DNA of 64,000 nucleotides from the NCBI GenBank assembly GCA_035627955.1, contig DASPKU010000001.1, positions 248,001 to 312,000 of the forward strand. Direction: 5' to 3'. The position numbers and the translations under genes were made by a program. The stretch's first letter is position 1; every line of letters begins with the position of its first letter. The notes beneath the pieces are model-generated. The model did not search any database, was not told the origin of the DNA, and was given only the letters and a program-made list of their open reading frames with translations. Source of the DNA: Phycisphaerales bacterium (GTDB lineage Bacteria > Planctomycetota > Phycisphaerae > Phycisphaerales > UBA1924). Below are positions 34,021 to 42,026 of this stretch, piece by piece.

Positions 34021-34479
34021 GTGAACTTCCAACCTCAGAACGGCGTGGTGCGGGTGTCGCGGCTCCGTCTGGCGGAGAGCGAGGTGCTGACGCGCGGGGC
34101 GGACCCGGTGCGGGTGGCGTGGCGCGAAGTGGCGCGGGAGAACCATGCGTCGCGGGTCATGGGCCCGCAGGATGCGCGGTGGGAGCTGGCGCTGGAGGTT
34201 GAGGAGTCGATCGAGGGGGGAAGGGCCGCGATCATCCGGCCCGAGGTGCGGCGGCGGCTGGTGACGCGGGCGACCGAGCGCGGGCTGCGGCCTTTTGACG
34301 CGAACCTGGTGATCGCGGTGGTGCAGGAGGGGGCACGGCGCGGCGAGCGGGCGAGCGTGGGGCGGCTGGCGGTGGTCGGGCCGGCGCGGGAGAGGGCGCG
34401 GCCCGTGTCGCTGATGGTGGGAGCGGTGGCGCTGGGATTGGCCGCGGCGTTGGCGTTGGTGGCGTGGGTAGTGGGGTAA
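34021..34479 (+). CDS. Hypothetical tail-anchored protein
   Basis: A 152-residue protein, cytoplasmic for most of its length, with one C-terminal membrane helix (about 130-151) followed by no charged tail. The body is rich in Arg, Glu and Val (RATERGLRPFDANLVIAVVQEGARRGE). The layout suggests a tail anchor with the bulk in the cytoplasm. The start is GTG. No homology is recognised. It converges on the ABC-F gene across a hairpin. Confidence 0.6.
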   Translation: MNFQPQNGVVRVSRLRLAESEVLTRGADPVRVAWREVARENHASRVMGPQDARWELALEVEESIEGGRAAIIRPEVRRRLVTRATERGLRPFDANLVIAVVQEGARRGERASVGRLAVVGPARERARPVSLMVGAVALGLAAALALVAWVVG

Positions 34480-34574
34480 AAGGAAGAGTGAAAAGGGAAA
34501 AGGGAAAATGGGGGCGGTGTCACGCCGCAGTAGATGTGCGCGGCGTCGCTCGCGGTTGATGGTCTCACTGCCAA

Positions 34575-34599
34575 CCCCTCCCTAGCCACGGGGGAGGGG
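34575..34599. repeat. Hairpin between convergent genes
   Basis: Arms CCCCTCCC and GGGAGGGG with a 9-nt loop. It has no T-run, so a terminator role is doubtful. Confidence 0.4.
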
Positions 34600-34605
34600 A
34601 CCGGA

Positions 34606-36627
34606 TCAGGTTTCTTCCGCGCGGCGGGCCCATTCGAACTCGAGGGGTTCAAGCTCGCTGTTCACGCGGGTGCGTTCATCGCTGAGCTGGGATGACTTGC
34701 GGGCGTCGCGCCAGACGTCGGGGTCGCCGAGGTCCTGGTCGATCTGCTTCAGCCGCTGCTGGAGCTTCTCGATCTTCTGCTCGAGCTGCTCGGTCTTGAG
34801 GCGGGCGAGAGCGTTGGTGCTGGGGTTCGCGGCCTTGTGCTGCTGTTGGCGCTGCTTCTCTTTCTGGGCCTGTGCCTCGGCCTGCGCCTTCTTCTGGCGC
34901 TCGGCGTTCTCGCGGCGTTCTTTTTCTTCCGACTCCTGGCGGGCGAGCCGCTTCTTGCGCTCGAGCTCCTTCTCGTGCCAGTCGGTGTAGCCGCCGGTGA
35001 AGATCTCGGTGTTGCCCTTGCCGTCGAGCACGATGAGGTGGTCGCAGGTGGCATCGATGAGGGCGCGGTCGTGCGAGATCAGGATCAGAGTGCCGTTGTA
35101 GCCCTCGTCGTTGTCCTCATCGGGCATGGCGAGGGCGTCTTCCAGCCGCTCGGCCGAAGAGATGTCGAGGTGGTTGGTGGGCTCGTCCAGGATGAGCAGG
35201 TTCTTGGCGGAGGCGAGCAGGCCGGCGAGCACGGCGCGGCTGCGCTCGCCGCCGCTGAGCATGCCCATGTCCTTCTCTTGGTCTTCGCCCGAGAAGAGGA
35301 ATGCGCCGGCGAGGTTGCGGGCGGCCTGCTCGCTCATCGCGGCCTGGGGGGCCTCCTTGAGGATCACGCCCTGGAGGTAGCGGTAGACCTGCACGTCGCT
35401 GGGCACGTGCTCGTGGGTCTGCTTGTAGTGGCCGACCTTGACGTTGCTGCCGATGCGGACGACGCCGGAATCGACGGGCGTCTCGCCGAGGAGGCAGCGG
35501 ATCAGCGTCGACTTGCCGGCACCGTTGGGGCCGATGATGCCCCAGCGCTCGCCGCGGTTGATAGTGACGTCGAGGTCCTTGAAGAGGACCTTGGTCTTGC
35601 CTTCTTCGTTGGTGTAGGCCTTGGAGACGCCGCGGGCGGAGGCGACCATGTCGCCGGAGCGCTCGGCCTTAGGGAGGTTAAGCCTTAGCTCGGCCATCTC
35701 CATGGGGCGCTCGAGGAGGTTGTCGCGCTTCTCGCGGTCGAGGCGCTTCTCGCGCCCCATGGCCTGGCGGGCGCGCTGGCCGGCCTTGAAGCGGCGGATG
35801 TACTCCTCTTCCTTCTTGATCTTGGACTGCTGGGCCTCGTAGGCGCGGTGCATGACCAGGCGCCGCTCGGCGCGGAGCTGGCGGAAGGCCATGTAGTTGC
35901 CGGGGTAGTCGATGAGGCGGCACTGCTCGGCCTCGATAATGCGGGTGACGACCGCGTCGAGCAGGTAGCGGTCGTGGGAGACCATGACCACGGCGCCCTT
36001 GAACTCGCGCGTGAGGTAGTCCTCGAGCCACAGGCGGCCCTCGATGTCAAGGTGGTTGGTGGGCTCGTCGAGGAGCATGACGTCGGGGGACTCGAGCAGC
36101 AGGCGCGCCAGGGCCAGCCGCCCCTTCTGCCCGCCGGAGAGGCTGCCGACCTTGATGTTGAACTGAGCGTCGGTGAAGCCGACGCCGTGGAGGACCTCTT
36201 CGATCTTGTGCTCGATCGTGTACCCGCCCGCGGCCTCCATGGCGGTCTCGAGCTCGATCTGCTTCTGGAGCATGCGGTCGAGCTCGTCGCCCTTGGCGGT
36301 GGCCATGGCCTCGAAGAGGTGATTGAGCTCAAGGTGGATGCGGTGGAGCTCCTCGAAGGCGCCCTCGGCGGCCTCACGGAGGGTTTCGGTGGGGTCGAGG
36401 TTGTGGTCCTGGTGGAGGTAGCCCACGCGGCTGCCGCGCTGGAGGACCACCTGGCCCATGTCGGGCTTGAGCTGGCCCGTGAGGATTTTCATCAGAGTGG
36501 TCTTGCCCGCGCCGTTGCGGCCGACGATGCCGATGCGGTCGGTGGGCTCGATGGAGAGCGAAACGCCCTGGAGGATCGGGCGGTCGCCGTAGTTGTGGGA
36601 AATATTGGTGGCGGTCAGGATGGGCAC
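34606..36627 (-). CDS. ABC-F family ATPase (Uup/EttA-like ribosome-associated protein)
   Basis: A 673-residue protein with two ATP-binding cassettes and no membrane segment. Cassette 1 has GRNGAGKTT, LSGGQKGR and LLDEPTNHLD. Cassette 2 has GPNGAGKST, LSGGERSR and LILDEPTNHLD. The linker between them (RLVMHRAYEAQQSKIKKEEEYIRRFKAGQRARQAMGREKRL) is the arm that reaches the ribosomal P-site tRNA in this family. A glutamine/lysine-rich linker and C-terminal coiled coil (about 565-673) recall Uup. The start is GTG at 36627. Confidence 0.92.
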   Translation of the reverse strand: MPILTATNISHNYGDRPILQGVSLSIEPTDRIGIVGRNGAGKTTLMKILTGQLKPDMGQVVLQRGSRVGYLHQDHNLDPTETLREAAEGAFEELHRIHLELNHLFEAMATAKGDELDRMLQKQIELETAMEAAGGYTIEHKIEEVLHGVGFTDAQFNIKVGSLSGGQKGRLALARLLLESPDVMLLDEPTNHLDIEGRLWLEDYLTREFKGAVVMVSHDRYLLDAVVTRIIEAEQCRLIDYPGNYMAFRQLRAERRLVMHRAYEAQQSKIKKEEEYIRRFKAGQRARQAMGREKRLDREKRDNLLERPMEMAELRLNLPKAERSGDMVASARGVSKAYTNEEGKTKVLFKDLDVTINRGERWGIIGPNGAGKSTLIRCLLGETPVDSGVVRIGSNVKVGHYKQTHEHVPSDVQVYRYLQGVILKEAPQAAMSEQAARNLAGAFLFSGEDQEKDMGMLSGGERSRAVLAGLLASAKNLLILDEPTNHLDISSAERLEDALAMPDEDNDEGYNGTLILISHDRALIDATCDHLIVLDGKGNTEIFTGGYTDWHEKELERKKRLARQESEEKERRENAERQKKAQAEAQAQKEKQRQQQHKAANPSTNALARLKTEQLEQKIEKLQQRLKQIDQDLGDPDVWRDARKSSQLSDERTRVNSELEPLEFEWARRAEET

Positions 36628-36634
36628 GGGGCCA

Positions 36635-36640
36635 AGTGTA
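36635..36640 (-). promoter_or_regulatory. Putative -10 box TACACT for the ABC-F gene
   Basis: On the minus strand it ends 7 nt before the GTG at 36627. Confidence 0.45.
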
Positions 36641-36685
36641 GATGGGCGGTGAGTGGATGGAACCGGGGTCGGGCGGGGACGTCCA

Positions 36686-36691
36686 TAGAAT
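36686..36691 (+). promoter_or_regulatory. Putative -10 box TAGAAT for the gene at 36746
   Basis: It lies 54 nt before the GTG start. A GGAG at 36735-36738 within the implied leader is well placed as ribosome-binding site. Confidence 0.4.
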
Positions 36692-36745
36692 GGGGGAGTC
36701 GCGCCGTGGCTATTGAGGGCTTGGCGCGTCCACCGGAGTAAGCCT

Positions 36746-38230
36746 GTGAAGAAGACCCAGCGTTGGTCGGGCGTGGCGTTGATCGCGGCGGTCGGTTTGG
36801 CGGTGGGGCTGGCCTGCGGGCCGGCGATGGGGCAGCAGGAGCCGCCCAAGCGACCGGTACGGACCGCGCCCAAGCAGAAGCCAGTGACCGCGCCGCCCAA
36901 GCCGCAGCCGCAGGCACAGCCGACCCCCGGCGCTCAGCCGCAGGCGCGGCCGCCGAAGAAGGACGAGCCGCCGAAGATCGGCGAATACGTCAGGCAGGAG
37001 CAGCCGAGGGACCTGACGCTTTCGGTGATGGTGCGGGTGAACCTCAATAGCCCGAACAACAAGACGACGTACAAGGACCCCTTCAGCGGGCGTGAGGTGC
37101 ACATGCCTGCTCCTACGCCGATGAAGTTCAACACGCTGGGTTTCATCTGGCCCATCGTGCCATCCACGGCGTCGAGCGACCTGTTCTACAACGAGATCGC
37201 GGGCGAGCTGCGAGTGAACGACAAAGTGGTGGATACCGCGCCCGAAGTCCTGGAGGGGTACCCGGGGCCGGTGAAGCTGACGCGGTGGGATGCGGGCGCG
37301 CCCACAACCGAGGCCGAGGCGAAGCAGGTGCAGCTGGACGTGCAGATCGGCATGCGCTGCTACAACACCGTGTTTGATGAGGCGGCGGCGATGCAGGTGC
37401 GCTGGCCCAAGAACTACCCGGCGGACATCGCGGCCAACCTCCAGCCGCAGCTGTATGTGGAGCTGGGCTTGGACGCGGCCGGGCAGGTGCGGCCGTACGA
37501 CGACAAGGACCTGTCGGAGACGCTGGCGGCGTGGATGGAGGAGGAGGGCGTCAAGGACATCAAGCAGCTGCCCCCGGCGCGGGTGGCGAAGGTGATCGCG
37601 GCCAAGGTGTGGCCGCTGATCCAGATCACCGGCGAAGGCCTGACCATGATGCGGACGGGCGAGCTCTCGGGCATGGAGATCAAGCCGCCAGCGCTGACGC
37701 TGATGGAGAAGCGCGGCAGCGAGCAGGACCTGACGGCGCTGATGGCCGCGCTCTACCGCAAGGCGGGGCTGCCCACGCGGACGGTGATCGGGTTCGACGT
37801 GACGAGCAAGGACGCCAAGTTCCTCCAGAAGAGCGGGCGGAGCAACCGGCTGCGGACGTGGGTGGAGTTCGCCCTGTACGACGAGGCGAAGAACACGATC
37901 AACTGGGTGCCGGTGGACATGGCGCGGATGCGCAAGACCACTAACCGGCCGCCGTCGATGGACCGCCCGTGGCAGTTCTTCGGGACGCACGACGAGCTCA
38001 GCGCGGTCACGCCGTTCGCGCTGCACTTCCACCCGCCGACGGACGTGGTGGCCTACGGGAGCCCGGGGTTCTGGGGGTGGTTCGTGACGCCGTCGCCGGC
38101 AAAGAGCGCGGACCAGGCGCTGAAGTTCGTGGCGACGCTGAGCAGCCAGCGCGGGGGGCAGGAGAAGGGAGACCCCAAGAACCGCGAGGAGAACAAGCCG
38201 AAGCCGGCGCCGAAGCGGACCGGTTACTAG
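36746..38230 (+). CDS. Secreted transglutaminase-like protein lacking catalytic residues
   Basis: A 494-residue exported protein: signal peptide (1-30) and a proline/glutamine/lysine-rich stretch (32-75). Two beta-rich regions follow. A transglutaminase-like core is near 330-400: SEQDLTALMAALYRKAGLPTRTVIGFD, then RLRTWVEFALYDEAKNTINWVPVDMAR. In active enzymes these positions hold GxCxxxA and HAWxE. Here the cysteine is replaced within GSEQDLTAL and the histidine by threonine, so it probably binds without catalysing. The C-terminus is again lysine/proline-rich. The start is GTG with GGAG upstream. Confidence 0.75.
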   Translation: MKKTQRWSGVALIAAVGLAVGLACGPAMGQQEPPKRPVRTAPKQKPVTAPPKPQPQAQPTPGAQPQARPPKKDEPPKIGEYVRQEQPRDLTLSVMVRVNLNSPNNKTTYKDPFSGREVHMPAPTPMKFNTLGFIWPIVPSTASSDLFYNEIAGELRVNDKVVDTAPEVLEGYPGPVKLTRWDAGAPTTEAEAKQVQLDVQIGMRCYNTVFDEAAAMQVRWPKNYPADIAANLQPQLYVELGLDAAGQVRPYDDKDLSETLAAWMEEEGVKDIKQLPPARVAKVIAAKVWPLIQITGEGLTMMRTGELSGMEIKPPALTLMEKRGSEQDLTALMAALYRKAGLPTRTVIGFDVTSKDAKFLQKSGRSNRLRTWVEFALYDEAKNTINWVPVDMARMRKTTNRPPSMDRPWQFFGTHDELSAVTPFALHFHPPTDVVAYGSPGFWGWFVTPSPAKSADQALKFVATLSSQRGGQEKGDPKNREENKPKPAPKRTGY

Positions 38231-38263
38231 GTCATCTACGGCTTCGAGGTCCTCGATTGGTTT

Positions 38264-38306
38264 GCTCCGCGCAACTCCGCATGCTCCGCGAACTCCGCGG
38301 TAGTGC
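38264..38306. repeat. ACTCCGC-type short repeat cluster
   Basis: GCTCCGCGCAACTCCGC, then ATGCTCCGCG, AACTCCGCGG and TAGTGCC. The end is the reverse complement of the start of the cluster at 53301-53343. Confidence 0.65.
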
Positions 38307-38318
38307 CTTATTTTGCTG

Positions 38319-38888
38319 TCACTCGCGCGGATTGATAGCTGCGTCAGGGTTGGCTGGGCTGAGGTGGGGGACGAAGTGGGCGTACACGGCGCCGGTGATC
38401 GCGCCGAAGATGAGGAAGAGGCCCATGAGCGTCGCGGCGGTGAGCCAGCCGTAGTTGCCGCCAAGGAAGCCGGGGTTGCCGGTGAGCTCGCCGTTGAGCG
38501 GGTGCATCTCGCCGAGCGCTGCGAGCATGCCGCCGCCGACGATGGCGTGAGGGATGGCGATGGCGACGCCCCGGGCCCAGGTGGCCCAGCCCCAGGCGTG
38601 GAAGATGACGGCGTAGATGAGGCCGACGAGAGCGCCGAACATCACGTGCACGGCGAGGCCAAGCGCGAGCGCAGCGCCACCGGTGTCGCGTGTGAAGAGC
38701 GAGCCGAGGAACTCGGCGATGCTGAAGTTGGTGATCCCCATGAGGCGGGCGAGCCAGAGCAGGCCGCTGAAGACGAGGGCCGCGAGGGCGCCGGCGGTGA
38801 GCGCGCCGGGCAGGCTGTAGGCGCGGAGGGAGTGGGGGATTGGGGTGGCGACGTCGGGGATGTCGCGGGGGTGGTGGGCGAGGGCCAT
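38319..38888 (-). CDS. Hypothetical polytopic membrane protein
   Basis: A 189-residue protein with four or five membrane helices, near 28-50, 70-95, 105-122 and 147-172. A conserved-looking stretch is HAWGWATWARGVAIAIPHAIVGGGMLAALGEMHPLNGE. I do not recognise a transporter motif. GGAGG lies 6 nt before the ATG, supporting the start. The C-terminal tail is proline- and asparagine-rich. Confidence 0.65.
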   Translation of the reverse strand: MALAHHPRDIPDVATPIPHSLRAYSLPGALTAGALAALVFSGLLWLARLMGITNFSIAEFLGSLFTRDTGGAALALGLAVHVMFGALVGLIYAVIFHAWGWATWARGVAIAIPHAIVGGGMLAALGEMHPLNGELTGNPGFLGGNYGWLTAATLMGLFLIFGAITGAVYAHFVPHLSPANPDAAINPRE

Positions 38889-38975
38889 GGTGACCTCCGT
38901 GTCGGGCGATTCGCGCGCGAGCGGCGCGCCGTGCCTGATTGACGGTTCGCGCGGTCGCTTTGAGGCAGCGTGAAG

Positions 38976-40112
38976 TCAGGGTGATGCGGGCGCGGCCTTG
39001 CCGGTGAGCCGGTAGAAGGGCCGGAACGACAGGCCGGGGACGAGGGCGAACGGCCAGAGGGCGCGGACCAGGTGCGGGCGCATCAGCGTCCACGCGGTGA
39101 GCTGGCAGGCGGGAAGGCGGAGGCGGAGCTGCGCCGTGTAGCTGCGGTGGAGTTGGTGCTGGGTGGTGTGAAGGCTGTTGAGCTGGTCCCGCGTTGTGAG
39201 CGTGGCGAGGCGGGCAAGGGTGGCGGTGTGGTGCGCGAGCTCGGCGCCGGACCAGAGGGCGAGGCCGATGCCCTCGCCGCCGACGGGGTCGACCGCGCCG
39301 GCGGCGTTGCCCAGGCGGAAGGAGCGGGGGTGACCGGGCATGATGGGGCGCGAGCGTGGAACGCCGCAGGACTTCCAGGGCGTGGTGCGCCACTCGGGCC
39401 GGAAGGCGGGCCAGAGGTGCTGGACGATCGCGTCGGTCGACGGGTGCGTGCGAGAGAGCTCGCGCCGGGCGACCAGGGCGCAGGTGGCGAGGCCGTGCTC
39501 GACGCCGATGGTGCCGATGTAGGCGCCCGAGCAGGAGCGCATGGTGATGGTGTCGGGATCCTCAGCGTGCGTGCCCGGCGGGATGCGGAGGTGGCACTTA
39601 TGGGCGAGCAGGGCGGGGGCGTTGGGGACGGGGCCAGCGGGGTCGTGACGGCCCGAGCCGTCGGCGTGGATGACGATGTCGCAGGTGATGGTGCGGGCGT
39701 CGGTGAGTTCGATGGTGACGCAATCGTCGGCGAAGGTGACGCGCCGGGCGGTGGCGGGCTGGAGCACCTGTGCGCCCGCCTCGGTCGCTTTGCGGAGGAG
39801 CAGCGTGTCAAGGGCGGCGCGGCTGAGGGACCACGCGGGCGTGGGCTGCGTCCAGGTGCTGCGGTGGTCGCCGGCCTCGAGGACCATGCGGGTGATGCGG
39901 CGGGCGCCGGCGGCGGCGAGTTCGTGCGGGGGGATGAGGGACTCGAGGATGGAAGTGGCCGCGGGGCTGATGTACTCGCCGCAGACCTTCACGCGCGGGA
40001 AGGGACGGGACTCGAGGAGGGTGACACGGAGGCCGGCGCGGGCGAGGTGGGCAGCGGCGGTGGAGCCCGCGGGGCCGGCGCCGAGGACGGCGATGTGCGG
40101 GGCGGGGGGCAT
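38976..40112 (-). CDS. FAD-dependent oxidoreductase, geranylgeranyl-reductase/monooxygenase type
   Basis: A 378-residue flavoprotein. The N-terminal FAD motif is IAVLGAGPAGSTAAAHLARAG, followed by VCGEYISPAA, which resembles the KxCGG region of geranylgeranyl reductases. DIVIHADGSGRHD and RLGNAAGAVDPVGGEGIGLAL are the later FAD-binding motifs. A methyltransferase gene lies just upstream on the same strand. Such flavoprotein-methyltransferase pairs occur in polyketide or quinone pathways, but no synthase is present here, so the substrate is open. Confidence 0.85.
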   Translation of the reverse strand: MPPAPHIAVLGAGPAGSTAAAHLARAGLRVTLLESRPFPRVKVCGEYISPAATSILESLIPPHELAAAGARRITRMVLEAGDHRSTWTQPTPAWSLSRAALDTLLLRKATEAGAQVLQPATARRVTFADDCVTIELTDARTITCDIVIHADGSGRHDPAGPVPNAPALLAHKCHLRIPPGTHAEDPDTITMRSCSGAYIGTIGVEHGLATCALVARRELSRTHPSTDAIVQHLWPAFRPEWRTTPWKSCGVPRSRPIMPGHPRSFRLGNAAGAVDPVGGEGIGLALWSGAELAHHTATLARLATLTTRDQLNSLHTTQHQLHRSYTAQLRLRLPACQLTAWTLMRPHLVRALWPFALVPGLSFRPFYRLTGKAAPASP

Positions 40113-40128
40113 GGGTACCAAACACGCA

Positions 40129-40172
40129 GACAGGGGTACCAAACACTGAGACACGGAGGGGCACGGAGGGTC
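40129..40172. repeat. CCAAACAC...CACGGAGG short repeat
   Basis: GTACCAAACACTGAGACACGGAGG then GGCACGGAGGGTCC. It matches 53245-53280 and, inverted, 53451-53472. Confidence 0.65.
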
Positions 40173-40233
40173 CGGGACAAGAAGGCGCGTGGAAGGGAGC
40201 CATCAAGGGTCGCCACGGCGACGCACCGAGGCA

Positions 40234-40944
40234 TCAACGCTGGACGGGCTTCTCGCCGGCGATGGTGAAGCGGTGGGTGAGGGCGCGCCAGGTGTAGGTG
40301 GTGTAGGTGATGCCGGCGCGTTGTGCGAGTGACTCTGCTTCTTCGCGTGTGAAGCCCGCGGCAACAGAGACGCGGGCGTCGTGCTTGACGATGTGGGGCA
40401 TGCCGAGGGTGAGCAGGCGGATCACGCGGGCGGAGGCGGTGGAGCGGACGAGGTCGTTCCAGATGAGGCCGCGACGGGCGATGGTGTTCATCTGTCGCAG
40501 GACGGTGATGATGTCCTCGTCGCTGAGGTGGTGGAGGAAGAGGCCGGCGTGAACGTAGTCGAAGGACGTGGGCTCGAAGGTGCGGTCGAGCGTGAGAGCG
40601 TCGGCGTGCCGGAGGTCGATTGCGGGGTGGTTCTGCGTGTGCTCACGCGCAAAGGCGAGCGTCTCGTGGTGCTTGTCGACGCCGGTGATGCGGAGGTCGT
40701 ACCCGCGGCGCTCGGCCCAGCGGCGGGCGGCGAGGGGCAGGTCGGCGGAGCCGGTGGCGACGTCGAGCAGGGTGATGGGGCGGTCCTTGGGCCAGCGGCA
40801 CGACCAGGCCTTGAGGTGGCGGAGGAGCGAGGACTCGCCGCCGAGGACGCGGTTGACGGCGCGGATGTAGCGGAGGGAGAGGGCGAGCTGGTCGCGCGGG
40901 ACGTTGGGGTCGTCCATGAGCTCGGGGGTGAGCGTGCGGTGCAT
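40234..40944 (-). CDS. Class I SAM-dependent methyltransferase
   Basis: A 236-residue methyltransferase. Motif I is TLLDVATGSADLPLAARRW, motif II ITGVDKHHETLAFA, and motif IV FDYVHAGLFLHHLSDEDI. Then come RRGLIWNDLVRS and a C-terminal segment HDARVSVAAGFTREEAESLAQRAG. The sequence resembles the small methyltransferases found beside flavoproteins in aromatic-polyketide-like clusters. It is followed on the same strand by the FAD oxidoreductase at 38976-40112. The start ATG at 40944 follows a -10-like box. Confidence 0.82.
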   Translation of the reverse strand: MHRTLTPELMDDPNVPRDQLALSLRYIRAVNRVLGGESSLLRHLKAWSCRWPKDRPITLLDVATGSADLPLAARRWAERRGYDLRITGVDKHHETLAFAREHTQNHPAIDLRHADALTLDRTFEPTSFDYVHAGLFLHHLSDEDIITVLRQMNTIARRGLIWNDLVRSTASARVIRLLTLGMPHIVKHDARVSVAAGFTREEAESLAQRAGITYTTYTWRALTHRFTIAGEKPVQR

Positions 40945-40951
40945 CGGGTGG

Positions 40952-40957
40952 ATCGTA
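40952..40957 (-). promoter_or_regulatory. Putative -10 box TACGAT for the methyltransferase
   Basis: On the minus strand it ends 7 nt before the ATG at 40944. Confidence 0.4.
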
Positions 40958-40997
40958 CTTGCCGGTGTGCGGGATTGGTGCGGGATCAGGCGGAAAC

Positions 40998-41026
40998 CAG
41001 CGATATGAGGACATCCCGACGGCACG
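40998..41026 (+). repeat. 29-bp hairpin repeat, copy 7 (decayed)
   Basis: CAGCGATATG, loop AGGA, CATCCCGACG, tail GCACG. Length, loop and tail are kept; about half of the arm pairs are lost. Confidence 0.7.
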
Positions 41027-41028
41027 GC

Positions 41029-41034
41029 TACGCT
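41029..41034 (+). promoter_or_regulatory. Putative -10 box TACGCT for panB
   Basis: TACGCT begins 3 nt after the hairpin tail and ends 5 nt before the GTG at 41040. Confidence 0.35.
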
Positions 41035-41039
41035 TGGGT

Positions 41040-41993
41040 GTGAAACAGCCCTCATCCGGCGAGGCGGTGACGATTCGGACCATCCGCAAGATGGCGCGGG
41101 ACGGGCGGCCGTTCGCGTGCCTCACGTGTTACGACGCGACGACGGCGCGGTTTCTGGCCCGGGCCGGGGTGCACATCCTGCTGGTGGGCGACACGGCCGC
41201 GGAAGTCATCCTGGGGTACAGCCGGACGATCGATATGCCGCTGGAGGTGGCGATTGCCCTCACGGCGGCGGTGAAGCGGGGGGCGCCGGACCGGATGGTC
41301 ATGGCGGACATGCCGTTCATGAGCTACCAGGCCGACGAGGGGGACGCGATCCGCAACGCGGGGCGGTTCCTGACGGAGGGGCTCGCGGACATCGTCAAGA
41401 TCGAGGCGGACGCCAGCCATGCGCCGCTGCTGGAGCGGATGGCGCGCGCGGGCGTGCCGATCTGCGGGCATGTTGGGAGCCGGCCGCAGCTCGCGGGGCT
41501 TTCGGGGGGGTATACCGGGGCGGGGAGGACGCCGCGGGAGGCGGAGCAGATCGTGGCGGATGCGGTGGCGCTCGAGCGAGCGGGGTGCGTGATGCTGCTG
41601 ATGGAGGCGGTGCCTGAGGACGTGGCACGCCGGGTGATCGAGGCGACGACGGTGCCGGTTATCGGTATCGGTGCGGGGGATGGGTGCCACGGGCAGGTGC
41701 TGGTGCTCCAGGACCTGCTGGGGATGACGGATTCGCCGCCGCGGTTTGCGGAGGCTGTGGCAGACTTGGGGCGGCAGATCGAAGCGGCGGGTGCGGAGTG
41801 GGTGCGGCGGGTGTCGGAGCGGCGGGTGACGCCCAAGGGCACTGGAACGCCCGGGAATCCGGCTGGTCCGCGGTCCAGCATCCGCGGGGCGGGCGGGGGC
41901 GAAAAGACCACGGAGCCTCATAGCGGCGGGGGCTCAGTGGAACCGGGTGCCTCAGAAGCGGGCCGGGTCACGCCGATACAAAGGAAGCAGTAG
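41040..41993 (+). CDS. panB: 3-methyl-2-oxobutanoate hydroxymethyltransferase
   Basis: A 317-residue enzyme making ketopantoate for coenzyme A. Barrel motifs: FACLTCYDATTARFLARAGV, LLVGDTAAEVILGYSRTIDMPL, RMVMADMPFMSYQ and KIEADASHAP. Then GHVGSRPQ and VIGIGAGDGCHGQVLVLQDLLGM. The core ends near residue 265. A Gly/Ser/Pro/Arg-rich tail of about 50 residues (TPKGTGTPGNPAGPRS to the end) is atypical for PanB and may be repeat-derived. The start is GTG. panC is not adjacent. Confidence 0.94.
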   Translation: MKQPSSGEAVTIRTIRKMARDGRPFACLTCYDATTARFLARAGVHILLVGDTAAEVILGYSRTIDMPLEVAIALTAAVKRGAPDRMVMADMPFMSYQADEGDAIRNAGRFLTEGLADIVKIEADASHAPLLERMARAGVPICGHVGSRPQLAGLSGGYTGAGRTPREAEQIVADAVALERAGCVMLLMEAVPEDVARRVIEATTVPVIGIGAGDGCHGQVLVLQDLLGMTDSPPRFAEAVADLGRQIEAAGAEWVRRVSERRVTPKGTGTPGNPAGPRSSIRGAGGGEKTTEPHSGGGSVEPGASEAGRVTPIQRKQ

Positions 41994-42026
41994 CCGCCGC
42001 GGCGGGCGGTTTGGAGGTTCACCAGC

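Noticed and set aside
34575-34599. Rho-independent terminator between 34479 and 34606
   Set aside because: The stem is good but no T-run follows on either strand.
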